Shown here piece by piece: positions 15,711 to 23,149 of a DNA stretch of 24,572 nt. Position numbers and translations under genes: made by a program. How positions within the stretch are numbered: the stretch's first letter is position 1; each line of letters opens with the position of its first letter. Where the stretch lies: NCBI GenBank assembly GCA_023386365.1, contig JAEWJX010000033.1:1-24572 (forward strand), read 5' to 3'. This DNA comes from Actinomycetes bacterium. Lineage in GTDB: Bacteria > Actinomycetota > Actinomycetes > Actinomycetales > Microbacteriaceae. The notes under the pieces were generated by a model, which made no database searches, was not told where the DNA came from, and worked only from the letters and a program-made list of their open reading frames with translations.

Positions 15711-18284
15711 TCAGCCCTTCGTGGCGATGTTCACCACACGCGGCGCGCGCACGATCACGTTCACGATCTCGCGGTCGCCCACCGAACGCATCACAGCCTC
15801 AGATGCGCGCGCCAGGGCCTCGAGCTCGTCGCCCGAGATCTGCGGCGACACCTCGAGACGGTCACGCACCTTGCCGTCGACCTGCACGATCGCCGTCACC
15901 GACTCCTCGACCAGCAGCCGCGGGTCGGCCTTCGGCAGCGACTGCAGCGCCACCGCCGGCTCGTGGCCCAGCTTCGCCCACATGTCCTCGGCCGTGTACG
16001 GCGCGAACAGCGACAGCAGCAACGCCACCGCCTCGGTCGCCTCGCGCACCGCCGGATCCCCTGCGCCCGCACCCGAGTCGATCGTCTTGCGCACGCCGTT
16101 CACCAGCTCCATGAGCCGCGCGACGAGCACGTTGAACTTGAACGATTCCACCAGGCCCGGCGCATCCGCGAGCAGACGGTGTGTCTGACGCCGCAGCGCC
16201 GCATCGCCCGACCCGAACGACACGCCCGCGTCGGAGGTCACGTCGTTCGCGAGACGCCAGGCTCGCGCCAGGAACTTCGCCGAACCGGCGGGCGACACAT
16301 CCGCCCAGTCGATGTCGTCCTCCGGCGGGCCGGCGAACGCCATCGTCAGGCGCACCGCGTCGACACCGTACTCGTCGAGCTGGTCGGACAGCCGCACGAT
16401 GTTGCCGCGGCTCTTCGACATCGCCGAGCCCTCCATCAGCACCATGCCCTGGTTGAGCAGCGCCGTGAACGGCTCGGTGAAGGTCAGGTAGCCCAGGTCG
16501 AACAGCACCTTCGTGATGAAACGCGCGTACAGCAGGTGCAGGATCGCGTGCGTGACACCGCCGACGTACTGGTCGACGGGCGCCCACTTCTCGGCCTCCG
16601 CCACATCGAACGCCTGCGTGTCGTCGTTCGGGTTGAGGAAGCGCAGGAAGTACCACGAGCTGTCGACGAACGTGTCCATCGTGTCGGGGTCGCGGCGTGC
16701 GGCGGTGCCGTCGGGCAGGGTCACGTTGACCCACTGCTCGGCGGCGCCCAGCGGCGAGGTGCCCTTCGGCTGCAGGTCGAGTCCGTGCGAATCCGGCAGC
16801 GCCACGGGCAGCGCATCCTCGGACACCGGGATCTCGCGGCCGTCTTCGGTGTGCAGGATCGGGATGGGCGTGCCCCAGTAGCGCTGGCGCGAGATCAGCC
16901 AGTCGCGCAGACGGTACGTCTTCGCGGCACGGCCGGTGCCGGCGCCCTCCAGCAGCTCGATGACGCGACGGATCGCGTTCTGCTTGCTGAGGCCGTCGAG
17001 CGGGCCGGAGTTGATCATCCGCCCGTCGCCGGCGAGCGCCTCGCCGGTGACCGTCGGGTCCATCGAGACCAGGTCGGCCGGCACCTCGCCCGCCGCGAGC
17101 ATCTCGGGGGTGATCACCGGGATCGCGCCCGTGATGGGGGCCGTCACGTCGACGACCACCTTCACCGGCAGGTCGAACTTGCGGGCGAAGTCGAGGTCGC
17201 GCTGGTCGTGGGCGGGCACCGCCATGACGGCGCCGTGACCGTAGTCGGCCAGCACGTAGTCGGCCGTCCACACGGGGATGCGCTCGCCGTTCACCGGATT
17301 GATCGCGAAACGTCCCAGCGGGATGCCGGTCTTCTCACGCGTGGTGTCTTGACGCTCGATCTCGGTCGACTTCTGCACCTGCGCCAGGTACTCGGCGAAC
17401 GCCTCCTGCACCTCCGGCGTCGACTCGGCCGCCAGCTGCGCGGCCAGCTCGGAGTCGGGGGCGACCACCATGAACGTCGCACCGAACAGCGTGTCGGGAC
17501 GCGTGGTGAAGACCGTGACCTTCTCGTCGTGACCCTCGATCACGAAGTCGACATCCGCACCGACCGAACGGCCGATCCAGTTGCGCTGCATGGCGATGAC
17601 CTTCGACGGCCACTTGCCTTCGAGCTGGTTCAGGTCGTCGAGCAGGCGGTCGGCGTAGTCGGTGATCTTGAAGTACCACTGGGTGAGCTTCTTCTTGACG
17701 ACCAGGTTGTCGCAACGCTCACAGCGGCCGTCGATCACCTGCTCGTTGGCGAGCACCGTCTGGTCGAAGGGGCACCAGTTGACCCAGCTGGCCTTGCGGT
17801 AGGCGAGGCCCTTCTCGTACAGCTTCAGGAACAGCCACTGGTTCCACTTGTAGTACTCGGGGTCGGAGGTGTGGATAACGCGGTCCCAGTCGAAGCTGGT
17901 CGCGTAGCGACGCATCGAGGCGCGCTGCTGGGCGATGTTGTCGTAGGTCCACTCGCGCGGGTCGATGCCGCGCTTGATCGCGGCCCCCTCGGCGGGCAGA
18001 CCGAATGAGTCCCAGCCGATCGGGTGCAGCACGTTGAAGCCCTGCAGCCGCCAGTAGCGCGCGATGATGTCGCCGAGCGCATACGCCTCGGCGTGACCCA
18101 TGTGCAGGTCGCCCGACGGGTACGGGAACATGTCGAGCACGTACTTGCGGGGGCGCTTGTCGGCCGGATCGTTCGTGGAGAACGGCTTCAGCTCGTCCCA
18201 CACCGGCAGCCACTGCTCCTGGATGCGGCGGAAGTCGTATCCGTCGGCGGCGGGATCGTGGGGGGCCTGCTCGTGCTGCGTCAC
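15711..18284 (-). CDS. leuS: Leucyl-tRNA synthetase
   Basis: 857 residues, close to the 860 of E. coli LeuRS. The class I signature HMGH is at 61-64 (after DMFPYPSGDL), and the KMSKS-type loop is AMSKS at 621-625. Zn-site cysteines C171, C188 and C191 are present. The editing (CP1) domain has TRPDTLFGATFMVV and GHGAVMAVPAHDQRD, the latter carrying the editing aspartate. The enzyme charges tRNA-Leu. The GTG at 18284 is the first sensible start; its upstream 79 bp contain TTGACT on the minus strand (18328-18333), a possible -35, but no matching -10. No T-box elements were recognised. The stop is 90 bp before comEA, so leuS and comEA may be separate units. Confidence 0.97.
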   Translation of the reverse strand: MTQHEQAPHDPAADGYDFRRIQEQWLPVWDELKPFSTNDPADKRPRKYVLDMFPYPSGDLHMGHAEAYALGDIIARYWRLQGFNVLHPIGWDSFGLPAEGAAIKRGIDPREWTYDNIAQQRASMRRYATSFDWDRVIHTSDPEYYKWNQWLFLKLYEKGLAYRKASWVNWCPFDQTVLANEQVIDGRCERCDNLVVKKKLTQWYFKITDYADRLLDDLNQLEGKWPSKVIAMQRNWIGRSVGADVDFVIEGHDEKVTVFTTRPDTLFGATFMVVAPDSELAAQLAAESTPEVQEAFAEYLAQVQKSTEIERQDTTREKTGIPLGRFAINPVNGERIPVWTADYVLADYGHGAVMAVPAHDQRDLDFARKFDLPVKVVVDVTAPITGAIPVITPEMLAAGEVPADLVSMDPTVTGEALAGDGRMINSGPLDGLSKQNAIRRVIELLEGAGTGRAAKTYRLRDWLISRQRYWGTPIPILHTEDGREIPVSEDALPVALPDSHGLDLQPKGTSPLGAAEQWVNVTLPDGTAARRDPDTMDTFVDSSWYFLRFLNPNDDTQAFDVAEAEKWAPVDQYVGGVTHAILHLLYARFITKVLFDLGYLTFTEPFTALLNQGMVLMEGSAMSKSRGNIVRLSDQLDEYGVDAVRLTMAFAGPPEDDIDWADVSPAGSAKFLARAWRLANDVTSDAGVSFGSGDAALRRQTHRLLADAPGLVESFKFNVLVARLMELVNGVRKTIDSGAGAGDPAVREATEAVALLLSLFAPYTAEDMWAKLGHEPAVALQSLPKADPRLLVEESVTAIVQVDGKVRDRLEVSPQISGDELEALARASEAVMRSVGDREIVNVIVRAPRVVNIATKG

Positions 18285-18363
18285 GCGTGCGTCTCTATCT
18301 GTGGAAGGAATGCAACCTGTACAGAGTAGTCAACGAACGCGGGGGCGGGTTTGTGCCCGCGGC

Positions 18364-18903
18364 TCACTCGACGGGGTGGTCGTGCACGGCGGAGCTGAGC
18401 GCCGCGCCGTTCAGGTCGAGGTAGACCTGGCGCTCGGTGATCGAGAGGGTCGCGGTGTTGCGTCGGTCGAGCGCCGCCACGGCGTCGTCGACGAAGCCGG
18501 GGTCGAAGCTGTGCAACGTGATCTCGTCGGCCTGGTGGATCTTCTTGCCCGCCCACTGCGGGAGCAGCTTCGCGGGGTCGCGATGCGTGTAGACGACGGT
18601 GCGGTCGGCCAGTTTGCTGCCGTGGTGCAGCCGGGCGGCGTCGGGAGCGCCCACCTCGATCCACGCGGTGATACGGCCGGTGAGGTCGCGCACCAGCACC
18701 GCCGGCTCGTCGGTGGCGGAGATGCCGTCGCCGAAGACGATCCCCTCCTCGTACTCGAGGCAGTACGCCAGTACGCGGGTGAGCATGTACGCGTCGGTCT
18801 CCGACGGATGCTGCGCGACACGAAGCGGCAGCTCCTCGTAGACGCCCCGGTCGACATCCGCCAGTTGCACCGTGAAGGTGTAGATCGTTGCTCCTGCAGC
18901 CAC
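18364..18903 (-). CDS. YaeQ family protein
   Basis: 179 residues, matching the ~180 of E. coli YaeQ. The N-terminus GATIYTFTVQLADVDRGVYE and the central HPSETDAYMLTRVLAYCLEY are family hallmarks. They are followed by WIEVGAPDAARLHHGSKLAD, in which the Glu of IEVG and the Lys of GSK fit the PD-(D/E)xK-like core seen in YaeQ structures. YaeQ has a nuclease-like fold, but its cellular role is not settled. The start is GTG at 18903, 11 bp after the pabB stop, so the two are probably cotranscribed. A larger open frame upstream is only pabB read in another frame. No link between YaeQ and folate synthesis is known to me. Confidence 0.87.
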   Translation of the reverse strand: MAAGATIYTFTVQLADVDRGVYEELPLRVAQHPSETDAYMLTRVLAYCLEYEEGIVFGDGISATDEPAVLVRDLTGRITAWIEVGAPDAARLHHGSKLADRTVVYTHRDPAKLLPQWAGKKIHQADEITLHSFDPGFVDDAVAALDRRNTATLSITERQVYLDLNGAALSSAVHDHPVE

Positions 18904-18914
18904 GGCGTCCGAGC

Positions 18915-20231
18915 CTACGCGGTGAGGGCGGCGAGCAGCGCCGCCGCCTTCAGGTGCGCCTCGGCGAGCTCCTCCTCGGGGACCGACAGTGCGGTGATGC
19001 CGCCGCCCGCCCCCACGGATGCGCCATCCGGGTCGATCACGATGGTGCGGATCGTCATGGCGAGGTCGGCGGAGCCGTCGGCGGCCAGGTACCCGAACGC
19101 GCCCGCGTACGGACCCCGCGGTCGCTGCTCCAACGCATCCAGCAGCTCGATCGCCCGCAACTTCGGGGCGCCCGTCATCGATCCGGCGGGCAGGCACGCG
19201 GCCACCGCATCCACCGCACCGAGCCCCGGCAGCAGCGCGCCCTCGATGGTCGACACCAGCTGGTGCACGTGCCGGTACGACTCCACCTCCAGCAGGCGGG
19301 TGACCGCCACCGACCCGATCTCGCACACCCGCGACAGGTCGTTGCGCATCAGGTCGACGATCATCAGATTCTCGGCCCGCTCCTTCTCACTCGCGACCAG
19401 CTCGCCCCGCAGGCGCGCATCCTCGTCGGGGCGCGGGTCGCGGGGTCGGGTGCCTTTGATGGGACTCGTGCGTACGACGCGGTCGGGGGTCACCTCGAGG
19501 AAACGCTCCGGAGACGCGGACACCAGGGCCACGTCGCCGATGCGGATGAGGCCGCCATGGTGGGTGGCACTCGACGCCCGGACAGCGTCGAACACCGCAA
19601 GCGGCTCGAAGGCGCCCTCGACGCGCGCCTCCGTCGTGAGGCACAACTGGTACGCCTCGCCCTCGTGGATCGCCGCCTGGCAGGCGCGCACGTTCGCGAG
19701 GTAGGTGGCGTCGTCGTCGCGCCAGATCGGCGGGGAGGTGGGTGAGGACGTGGGGCCGGCGGTTTCGAGACGCGTGCCTGCGGCCCGCTCCTCAACCACC
19801 TGGAGGACGGTGTGACGCCACTCGGCGAGCTCCCCCTCCCACGCGGCGCCCAGCGCCAGCAGCTCGGCGGTGGCATCCGCCTCCACCACCAGCAGCCGGT
19901 CGACCCGCAGGAACGCCGCATCCGGGAGGGCACCGCGCTCGCGCACCGGCATCCCGGTGGTCTCGCCACGCAGCTCGTACCCGAACCAGCCGACGAGACC
20001 CAACGGGACCGCGCCGAGCGGCCCGTCGACCCGCACCGCGTCGAGCTCGTGCCGCAGCGTGGCCAGCACCTCCCCCGCCGGAAGCACCACCCGCTCTCCC
20101 GTGCCGAGGAACGCGCGACCGCCGGGGCCCGAATCGAGCCAGAACGCATCCCCCAGCGGATGCAGCGCCTCGAACACGGAGCGTGCGTCGAATCCTCCGC
20201 CGAGCGGATGCCGCAGGAGCCCTGGACGCAT
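18915..20231 (-). CDS. pabB: Aminodeoxychorismate synthase component I
   Basis: 438 residues. The chorismate-binding domain carries SASPERFLEV (238-247), PIKGT (257-261), ENLMIVDLMRNDLSRV (287-302), YRHVHQLVSTIEG (319-331) and GSMTGAPK (350-357). Lys259 in PIKGT marks aminodeoxychorismate synthase; anthranilate synthase TrpE has Ala there. The enzyme turns chorismate plus ammonia (from glutamine via PabA) into 4-amino-4-deoxychorismate for p-aminobenzoate and folate. The N-terminal ~160 residues are the less conserved TrpE-like N-domain. No pabA or fused glutaminase is present, so the amidotransferase must be encoded elsewhere. The ATG at 20231 is 12 bp from the divergent pabC start and looks leaderless. 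Confidence 0.93.
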   Translation of the reverse strand: MRPGLLRHPLGGGFDARSVFEALHPLGDAFWLDSGPGGRAFLGTGERVVLPAGEVLATLRHELDAVRVDGPLGAVPLGLVGWFGYELRGETTGMPVRERGALPDAAFLRVDRLLVVEADATAELLALGAAWEGELAEWRHTVLQVVEERAAGTRLETAGPTSSPTSPPIWRDDDATYLANVRACQAAIHEGEAYQLCLTTEARVEGAFEPLAVFDAVRASSATHHGGLIRIGDVALVSASPERFLEVTPDRVVRTSPIKGTRPRDPRPDEDARLRGELVASEKERAENLMIVDLMRNDLSRVCEIGSVAVTRLLEVESYRHVHQLVSTIEGALLPGLGAVDAVAACLPAGSMTGAPKLRAIELLDALEQRPRGPYAGAFGYLAADGSADLAMTIRTIVIDPDGASVGAGGGITALSVPEEELAEAHLKAAALLAALTA

Positions 20232-20236
20232 AGCCT
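20231..20236 (+). promoter_or_regulatory. -10 element of a leaderless promoter for pabC-dedA
   Basis: TAGCCT ends 7 nt before the pabC ATG at 20244, and its first base is the first base of the pabB start codon. No clear -35 is visible. Confidence 0.5.
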
Positions 20237-20238
20237 TG

Positions 20239-20244
20239 ATCTTA
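20239..20244 (-). promoter_or_regulatory. -10 element of a leaderless promoter for pabB-yaeQ
   Basis: On the minus strand TAAGAT (near the TATAAT consensus) ends 7 nt before the pabB ATG at 20231, and its first base lies opposite the A of the pabC ATG. It mirrors the pabC -10 almost exactly. No clear -35 is visible. Confidence 0.55.
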
Positions 20245-21071
20245 TGAGCGCGGCGCCCCCCACCCCCGTGGCGACCACGTCGCTGTGGCAGGCGGGCGCG
20301 CTGGTGCCGCGTGGGGACTGCGATGTCGCCCCGGCGACCATCGAGGTGGCCGACTCGTGGCTCGTCGAGAACGGCACCGCGCGCGGCCTCGACCTGCACC
20401 GCGAGCGCTTCCTCACCTCCATCCCCCGGTCACGCGCCCGCGGGCTCGACCCGGACGCCTTCTGGGATGCGGCGATCGCCTCCATCCCTCGCACCGGAAC
20501 CTGGTTCCCCCGTGTGGAGCTCCGCGAGCAGCTCGAGGCACCGCAGCTGCTGTTCCGGCTGCGTGAGGCTCCCACCCTGCAACGCTCCCTCGTGCTCACC
20601 ACGCACACCGGACGCGACCCGCGCACCCACCCCACCGTCAAAGGCCCCGACCTGTCGGCCATGATCCGGCTGCGCACCGAGGCGCAGACCCACGGCGCCG
20701 ACGAGGCCGTGATCGTCAGCCCCGAAGGCTGGATCGTCGAAGGCTCCACCACCAGCCTCTGCTGGTGGCGCGGATCGACCCTGTGCGTCCCCGACCGCGA
20801 GCTGTCCCGCGTCGACGGGGTCACCATCCGTACCGTGCTCGCCCTCGCGACCGCGCTCGGCATCGACGTGGTCTGGGAGAAGACCCTGCCGGAGGAGCTC
20901 GACGGCCTCGAGGTGTGGGCGCTGAACGCCCTGCACGGCATCCGGATCGTCACCGCCTGGCAGGGCGGACCGGTCTCGACCGCGGAAGAGCCGGGGCGCC
21001 TCTCACGTTGGCGGCTGCGCCTCGACGCCCTGCGACGCCCGCTGCCCGCACCCGCGGAGGCCGCGCCGTGA
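20244..21071 (+). CDS. pabC: Aminodeoxychorismate lyase, class IV aminotransferase fold
   Basis: 275 residues. Class IV PLP-enzyme features are present: the N-terminal ATIEVADSWLVENGTARGLDLHRERF block, Lys133 in PTVKGPDLSAMI as the probable Schiff-base lysine, and IVSPEGWIVEGSTTSLCWW at about 157-175, where the EG.TT motif contacts the cofactor. The enzyme releases pyruvate from 4-amino-4-deoxychorismate to give p-aminobenzoate, the step after PabB. The divergent pabB next door makes this assignment much more likely than branched-chain aminotransferase or D-amino acid transaminase, which share the fold. The stop overlaps the dedA start (GTGA). Confidence 0.87.
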   Translation: MSAAPPTPVATTSLWQAGALVPRGDCDVAPATIEVADSWLVENGTARGLDLHRERFLTSIPRSRARGLDPDAFWDAAIASIPRTGTWFPRVELREQLEAPQLLFRLREAPTLQRSLVLTTHTGRDPRTHPTVKGPDLSAMIRLRTEAQTHGADEAVIVSPEGWIVEGSTTSLCWWRGSTLCVPDRELSRVDGVTIRTVLALATALGIDVVWEKTLPEELDGLEVWALNALHGIRIVTAWQGGPVSTAEEPGRLSRWRLRLDALRRPLPAPAEAAP

Positions 21072-21766
21072 CCTGGTTCAACGAAGTGCTGACCGCGTTG
21101 CTCGACGCCGTGCAGTCGGTCGACCCGGTGGTGCGCACCCTGCTCGCCGGGTTCGGCATGTTCCTCGAGACCTCGGTGCTCGTGGGGCTCGTCGTGCCGG
21201 GCGACACGATCGTGATCGTCGCGTCCACCGCGGTCGACGGGCCCGTCGAGTACTTCGCGCTCATCGCCGCCGTGATCCTCGGGGCACTCGGCGGTGAGAG
21301 CGTCGGATTCGCGCTCGGCCGGTACTTCGGGCCCAAGATCCGGCACTCCCGGCTCGGGCGCCGCATCGGCGAACACAACTGGGTGCGCGCCGAGAACTAC
21401 ATCGACCGCCGCGGCGGCATCGCCGTCTTCATCTCACGGTTCCTGCCGGTGCTGCACTCGCTCGTGCCGCTGACGGTCGGCATGAGCACCATGAGCTACC
21501 GCCGCTTCATGCTGTGGACGACGCCCGCCTGCGTGCTGTGGGCCTTCGCGTACGTGTCGGTCGGGTCGGCCGCCGCCGGTTCCTACCGGGAGCTCGCCGA
21601 CCAGCTGCACTACGCCGGGTACATCTTCGTCGGCGTGATCGTCGCGTTCCTGCTGGCCGTGGTGGTCGTGAAGAAGCTGCTGGAGCGCTCCGAGGCGCGG
21701 CACTGGGCGCACCGCGGGGACGGGGATGCGACGACCACCGAAGAGCCGGACGAGCCTTCCGCCTGA
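21068..21766 (+). CDS. DedA family (SNARE-associated/VTT) integral membrane protein
   Basis: 232 residues from a GTG start that overlaps the pabC stop by 4 bp. Conserved DedA elements are FLETSVLVGLVVPGDT (near residues 33-48), GFALGRYFGPKI (about 80-91) and FISRFLPVLHSLVPLTVGMS (about 122-141), the family's R-F-x-P-x-x-R/H-like re-entrant motif. There are further membrane segments at about 155-175 and 185-205. The acidic/basic C-terminal tail (from 206) is cytoplasmic. DedA proteins are membrane proteins implicated in recycling the lipid carrier undecaprenyl phosphate or flipping phospholipids. Coupling to pabC fits no known shared pathway and may just reflect compaction. Confidence 0.9.
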   Translation: MTWFNEVLTALLDAVQSVDPVVRTLLAGFGMFLETSVLVGLVVPGDTIVIVASTAVDGPVEYFALIAAVILGALGGESVGFALGRYFGPKIRHSRLGRRIGEHNWVRAENYIDRRGGIAVFISRFLPVLHSLVPLTVGMSTMSYRRFMLWTTPACVLWAFAYVSVGSAAAGSYRELADQLHYAGYIFVGVIVAFLLAVVVVKKLLERSEARHWAHRGDGDATTTEEPDEPSA

Positions 21767-21796
21767 CCCTCCACCACGTCACACGACGTAGCGGAA

Positions 21797-21815
21797 AGGG
21801 CGCCCCGCGCGCCCT
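21797..21815 (+). terminator. Possible hairpin terminator after dedA
   Basis: AGGGCGC (21797-21803) and GCGCCCT (21809-21815) pair perfectly over 7 bp around a 5-nt loop, 30 nt after the dedA stop. No T-run follows. It could instead be a leader element of the next gene, whose start is only 20 nt away. Confidence 0.35.
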
Positions 21816-21835
21816 CGTGGCACCCTGAATCCACC

Positions 21836-23149
21836 ATGACCCAGCCGCCCGCCGTCGACGTCGCGCTCGGATTCTCGACGCGTCAGCTCCACGCGCCCAC
21901 CCCCGACGGCGAGGTGCGCTCCCGCACCACCCCCATCTACCTGTCGGCCGGCTTCCCGTTCGACGACTTCGACCAGGCGGCCGACCACTTCGGCACCGGT
22001 GAAGGCTTCTCGTACACGCGGGTCGCCAATCCGACGACCGCCGCGGCCGAGAAGCTCATCGCATCCATCGAGGGTGGCGCCGAAGCGGTGCTCGTGGGCA
22101 GCGGACAGGCGGCGATCGCGGTCGCCCTGCTCGGACTCGTCGACGCGGGCGGGCACATCGTGTCGGGCGCCAGCATCTACGAAGGAACCCGCGGGCTGCT
22201 CGGCGACAACCTGGCGCGGCTCGGCATCACCACCGACTTCGTGGGCGACGCGAACGACGCGGATGCGTGGGAGCGGCTCATCCGCCCCGAGACGCGCGCG
22301 CTCGTGATCGAGGCGATCCCGAACCCCCGCAACGACCTCGTCGACATCGCCCTCGTCGCCGACGTGGCGCACGCCCACGGCATCCCCCTGATCGTCGACA
22401 ACACCCTCGCCACCCCGTACCTGCTGCGTCCGCTCGAACACGGCGCCGACATCGTGGTGCACTCCACCAGCAAGTTCCTCGCCGGGCACGGGTCGGTACT
22501 GGGCGGCGCGATCATCGACAACGGCCGCTTCGACGTGCTGCGCTCCGGCGCCCTCTACCCGCACCTCACCGCCCCGAGCCGCGTCGGCGGCCCCAGCTAC
22601 GTGGACCGCTTCGGCGGCCGCGCCCGCATCGCCTACCTGCGCGAGAACGTGGCCGTGCGGTTCGGCCCCACCATCTCGCCGCTGAACGCGTTCCTGCTCG
22701 CACAGGGCATCGAGACGCTCTCACTGCGTGTGGAACGCCAGTCGGCGAACGCGCTCGGCGTGGCCACCTGGCTCGCGGAGCAGCTGGAGGTCGCATCCGT
22801 CGACTACTCCGGGCTGCCCGGCAACCCCTCGCACGCCCTCGCGCAGCGCTACCTGCCCGACGGGCAGGGGTCGGTGTTCTCGTTCACCCTGCACGGCGGG
22901 CTGGATGCGGCGCGCCGCTTCGTGAACGCGCTCACCCTGTTCACGCCGATGACGCACCTCGGCGACGTGCGCTCGCTCATCCTGCACCCCGGCACCACCA
23001 GCCACACGCTGCGCACCGACGACGAACTGCAGACCGCCGGCATCCTGCCGGGCACCCTGCGGGTGTCGATCGGCATCGAGAACCTCCCCGACCTGCTGCG
23101 CGACCTCGAACGCGGGGTCGGCGCCGCCCGCGAGACGGTCGCCGCGTGA
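21836..23149 (+). CDS. O-acetylhomoserine sulfhydrylase-type (MetY-like) PLP enzyme
   Basis: 437 residues, the length of MetY rather than the shorter MetB/MetC. The Cys/Met-metabolism PLP fold is complete: SYTRVANPTT (59-68, phosphate-binding Tyr/Arg), Tyr115 in ASIYEGT, Asp188 in IVDNT and the PLP lysine Lys213 in STSKFLAGHG. Residues 220-270 contain an insertion with FGGRARIAYLRE, as in O-acetylhomoserine aminocarboxypropyltransferases. The enzyme would make homocysteine from O-acetylhomoserine and sulfide or another thiol. Specificity is inferred from family likeness; cystathionine synthase or lyase activity remains possible. No Shine-Dalgarno sequence is clear before the ATG at 21836. The stop overlaps the next gene (GTGA). 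Confidence 0.85.
   Translation: MTQPPAVDVALGFSTRQLHAPTPDGEVRSRTTPIYLSAGFPFDDFDQAADHFGTGEGFSYTRVANPTTAAAEKLIASIEGGAEAVLVGSGQAAIAVALLGLVDAGGHIVSGASIYEGTRGLLGDNLARLGITTDFVGDANDADAWERLIRPETRALVIEAIPNPRNDLVDIALVADVAHAHGIPLIVDNTLATPYLLRPLEHGADIVVHSTSKFLAGHGSVLGGAIIDNGRFDVLRSGALYPHLTAPSRVGGPSYVDRFGGRARIAYLRENVAVRFGPTISPLNAFLLAQGIETLSLRVERQSANALGVATWLAEQLEVASVDYSGLPGNPSHALAQRYLPDGQGSVFSFTLHGGLDAARRFVNALTLFTPMTHLGDVRSLILHPGTTSHTLRTDDELQTAGILPGTLRVSIGIENLPDLLRDLERGVGAARETVAA

Noticed and set aside
15411..18008. 865-codon plus-strand open frame opposite leuS and comEA
   Set aside because: It is antisense to leuS, has Arg/His/Val-rich low-complexity content and no plausible start signal.
18345..18360. 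GCGGG/CCCGC hairpin after the yaeQ-family gene as a terminator
   Set aside because: Only 5 bp, with no T-run on the minus strand.
18285..18363. T-box leader before leuS
   Set aside because: Only 79 bp are available and no T-box sequence or antiterminator pairing was recognised.
21767..21835. SAM or cobalamin riboswitch before the MetY-like gene
   Set aside because: Only 69 bp separate it from dedA, too short for either, and no conserved riboswitch boxes were seen.
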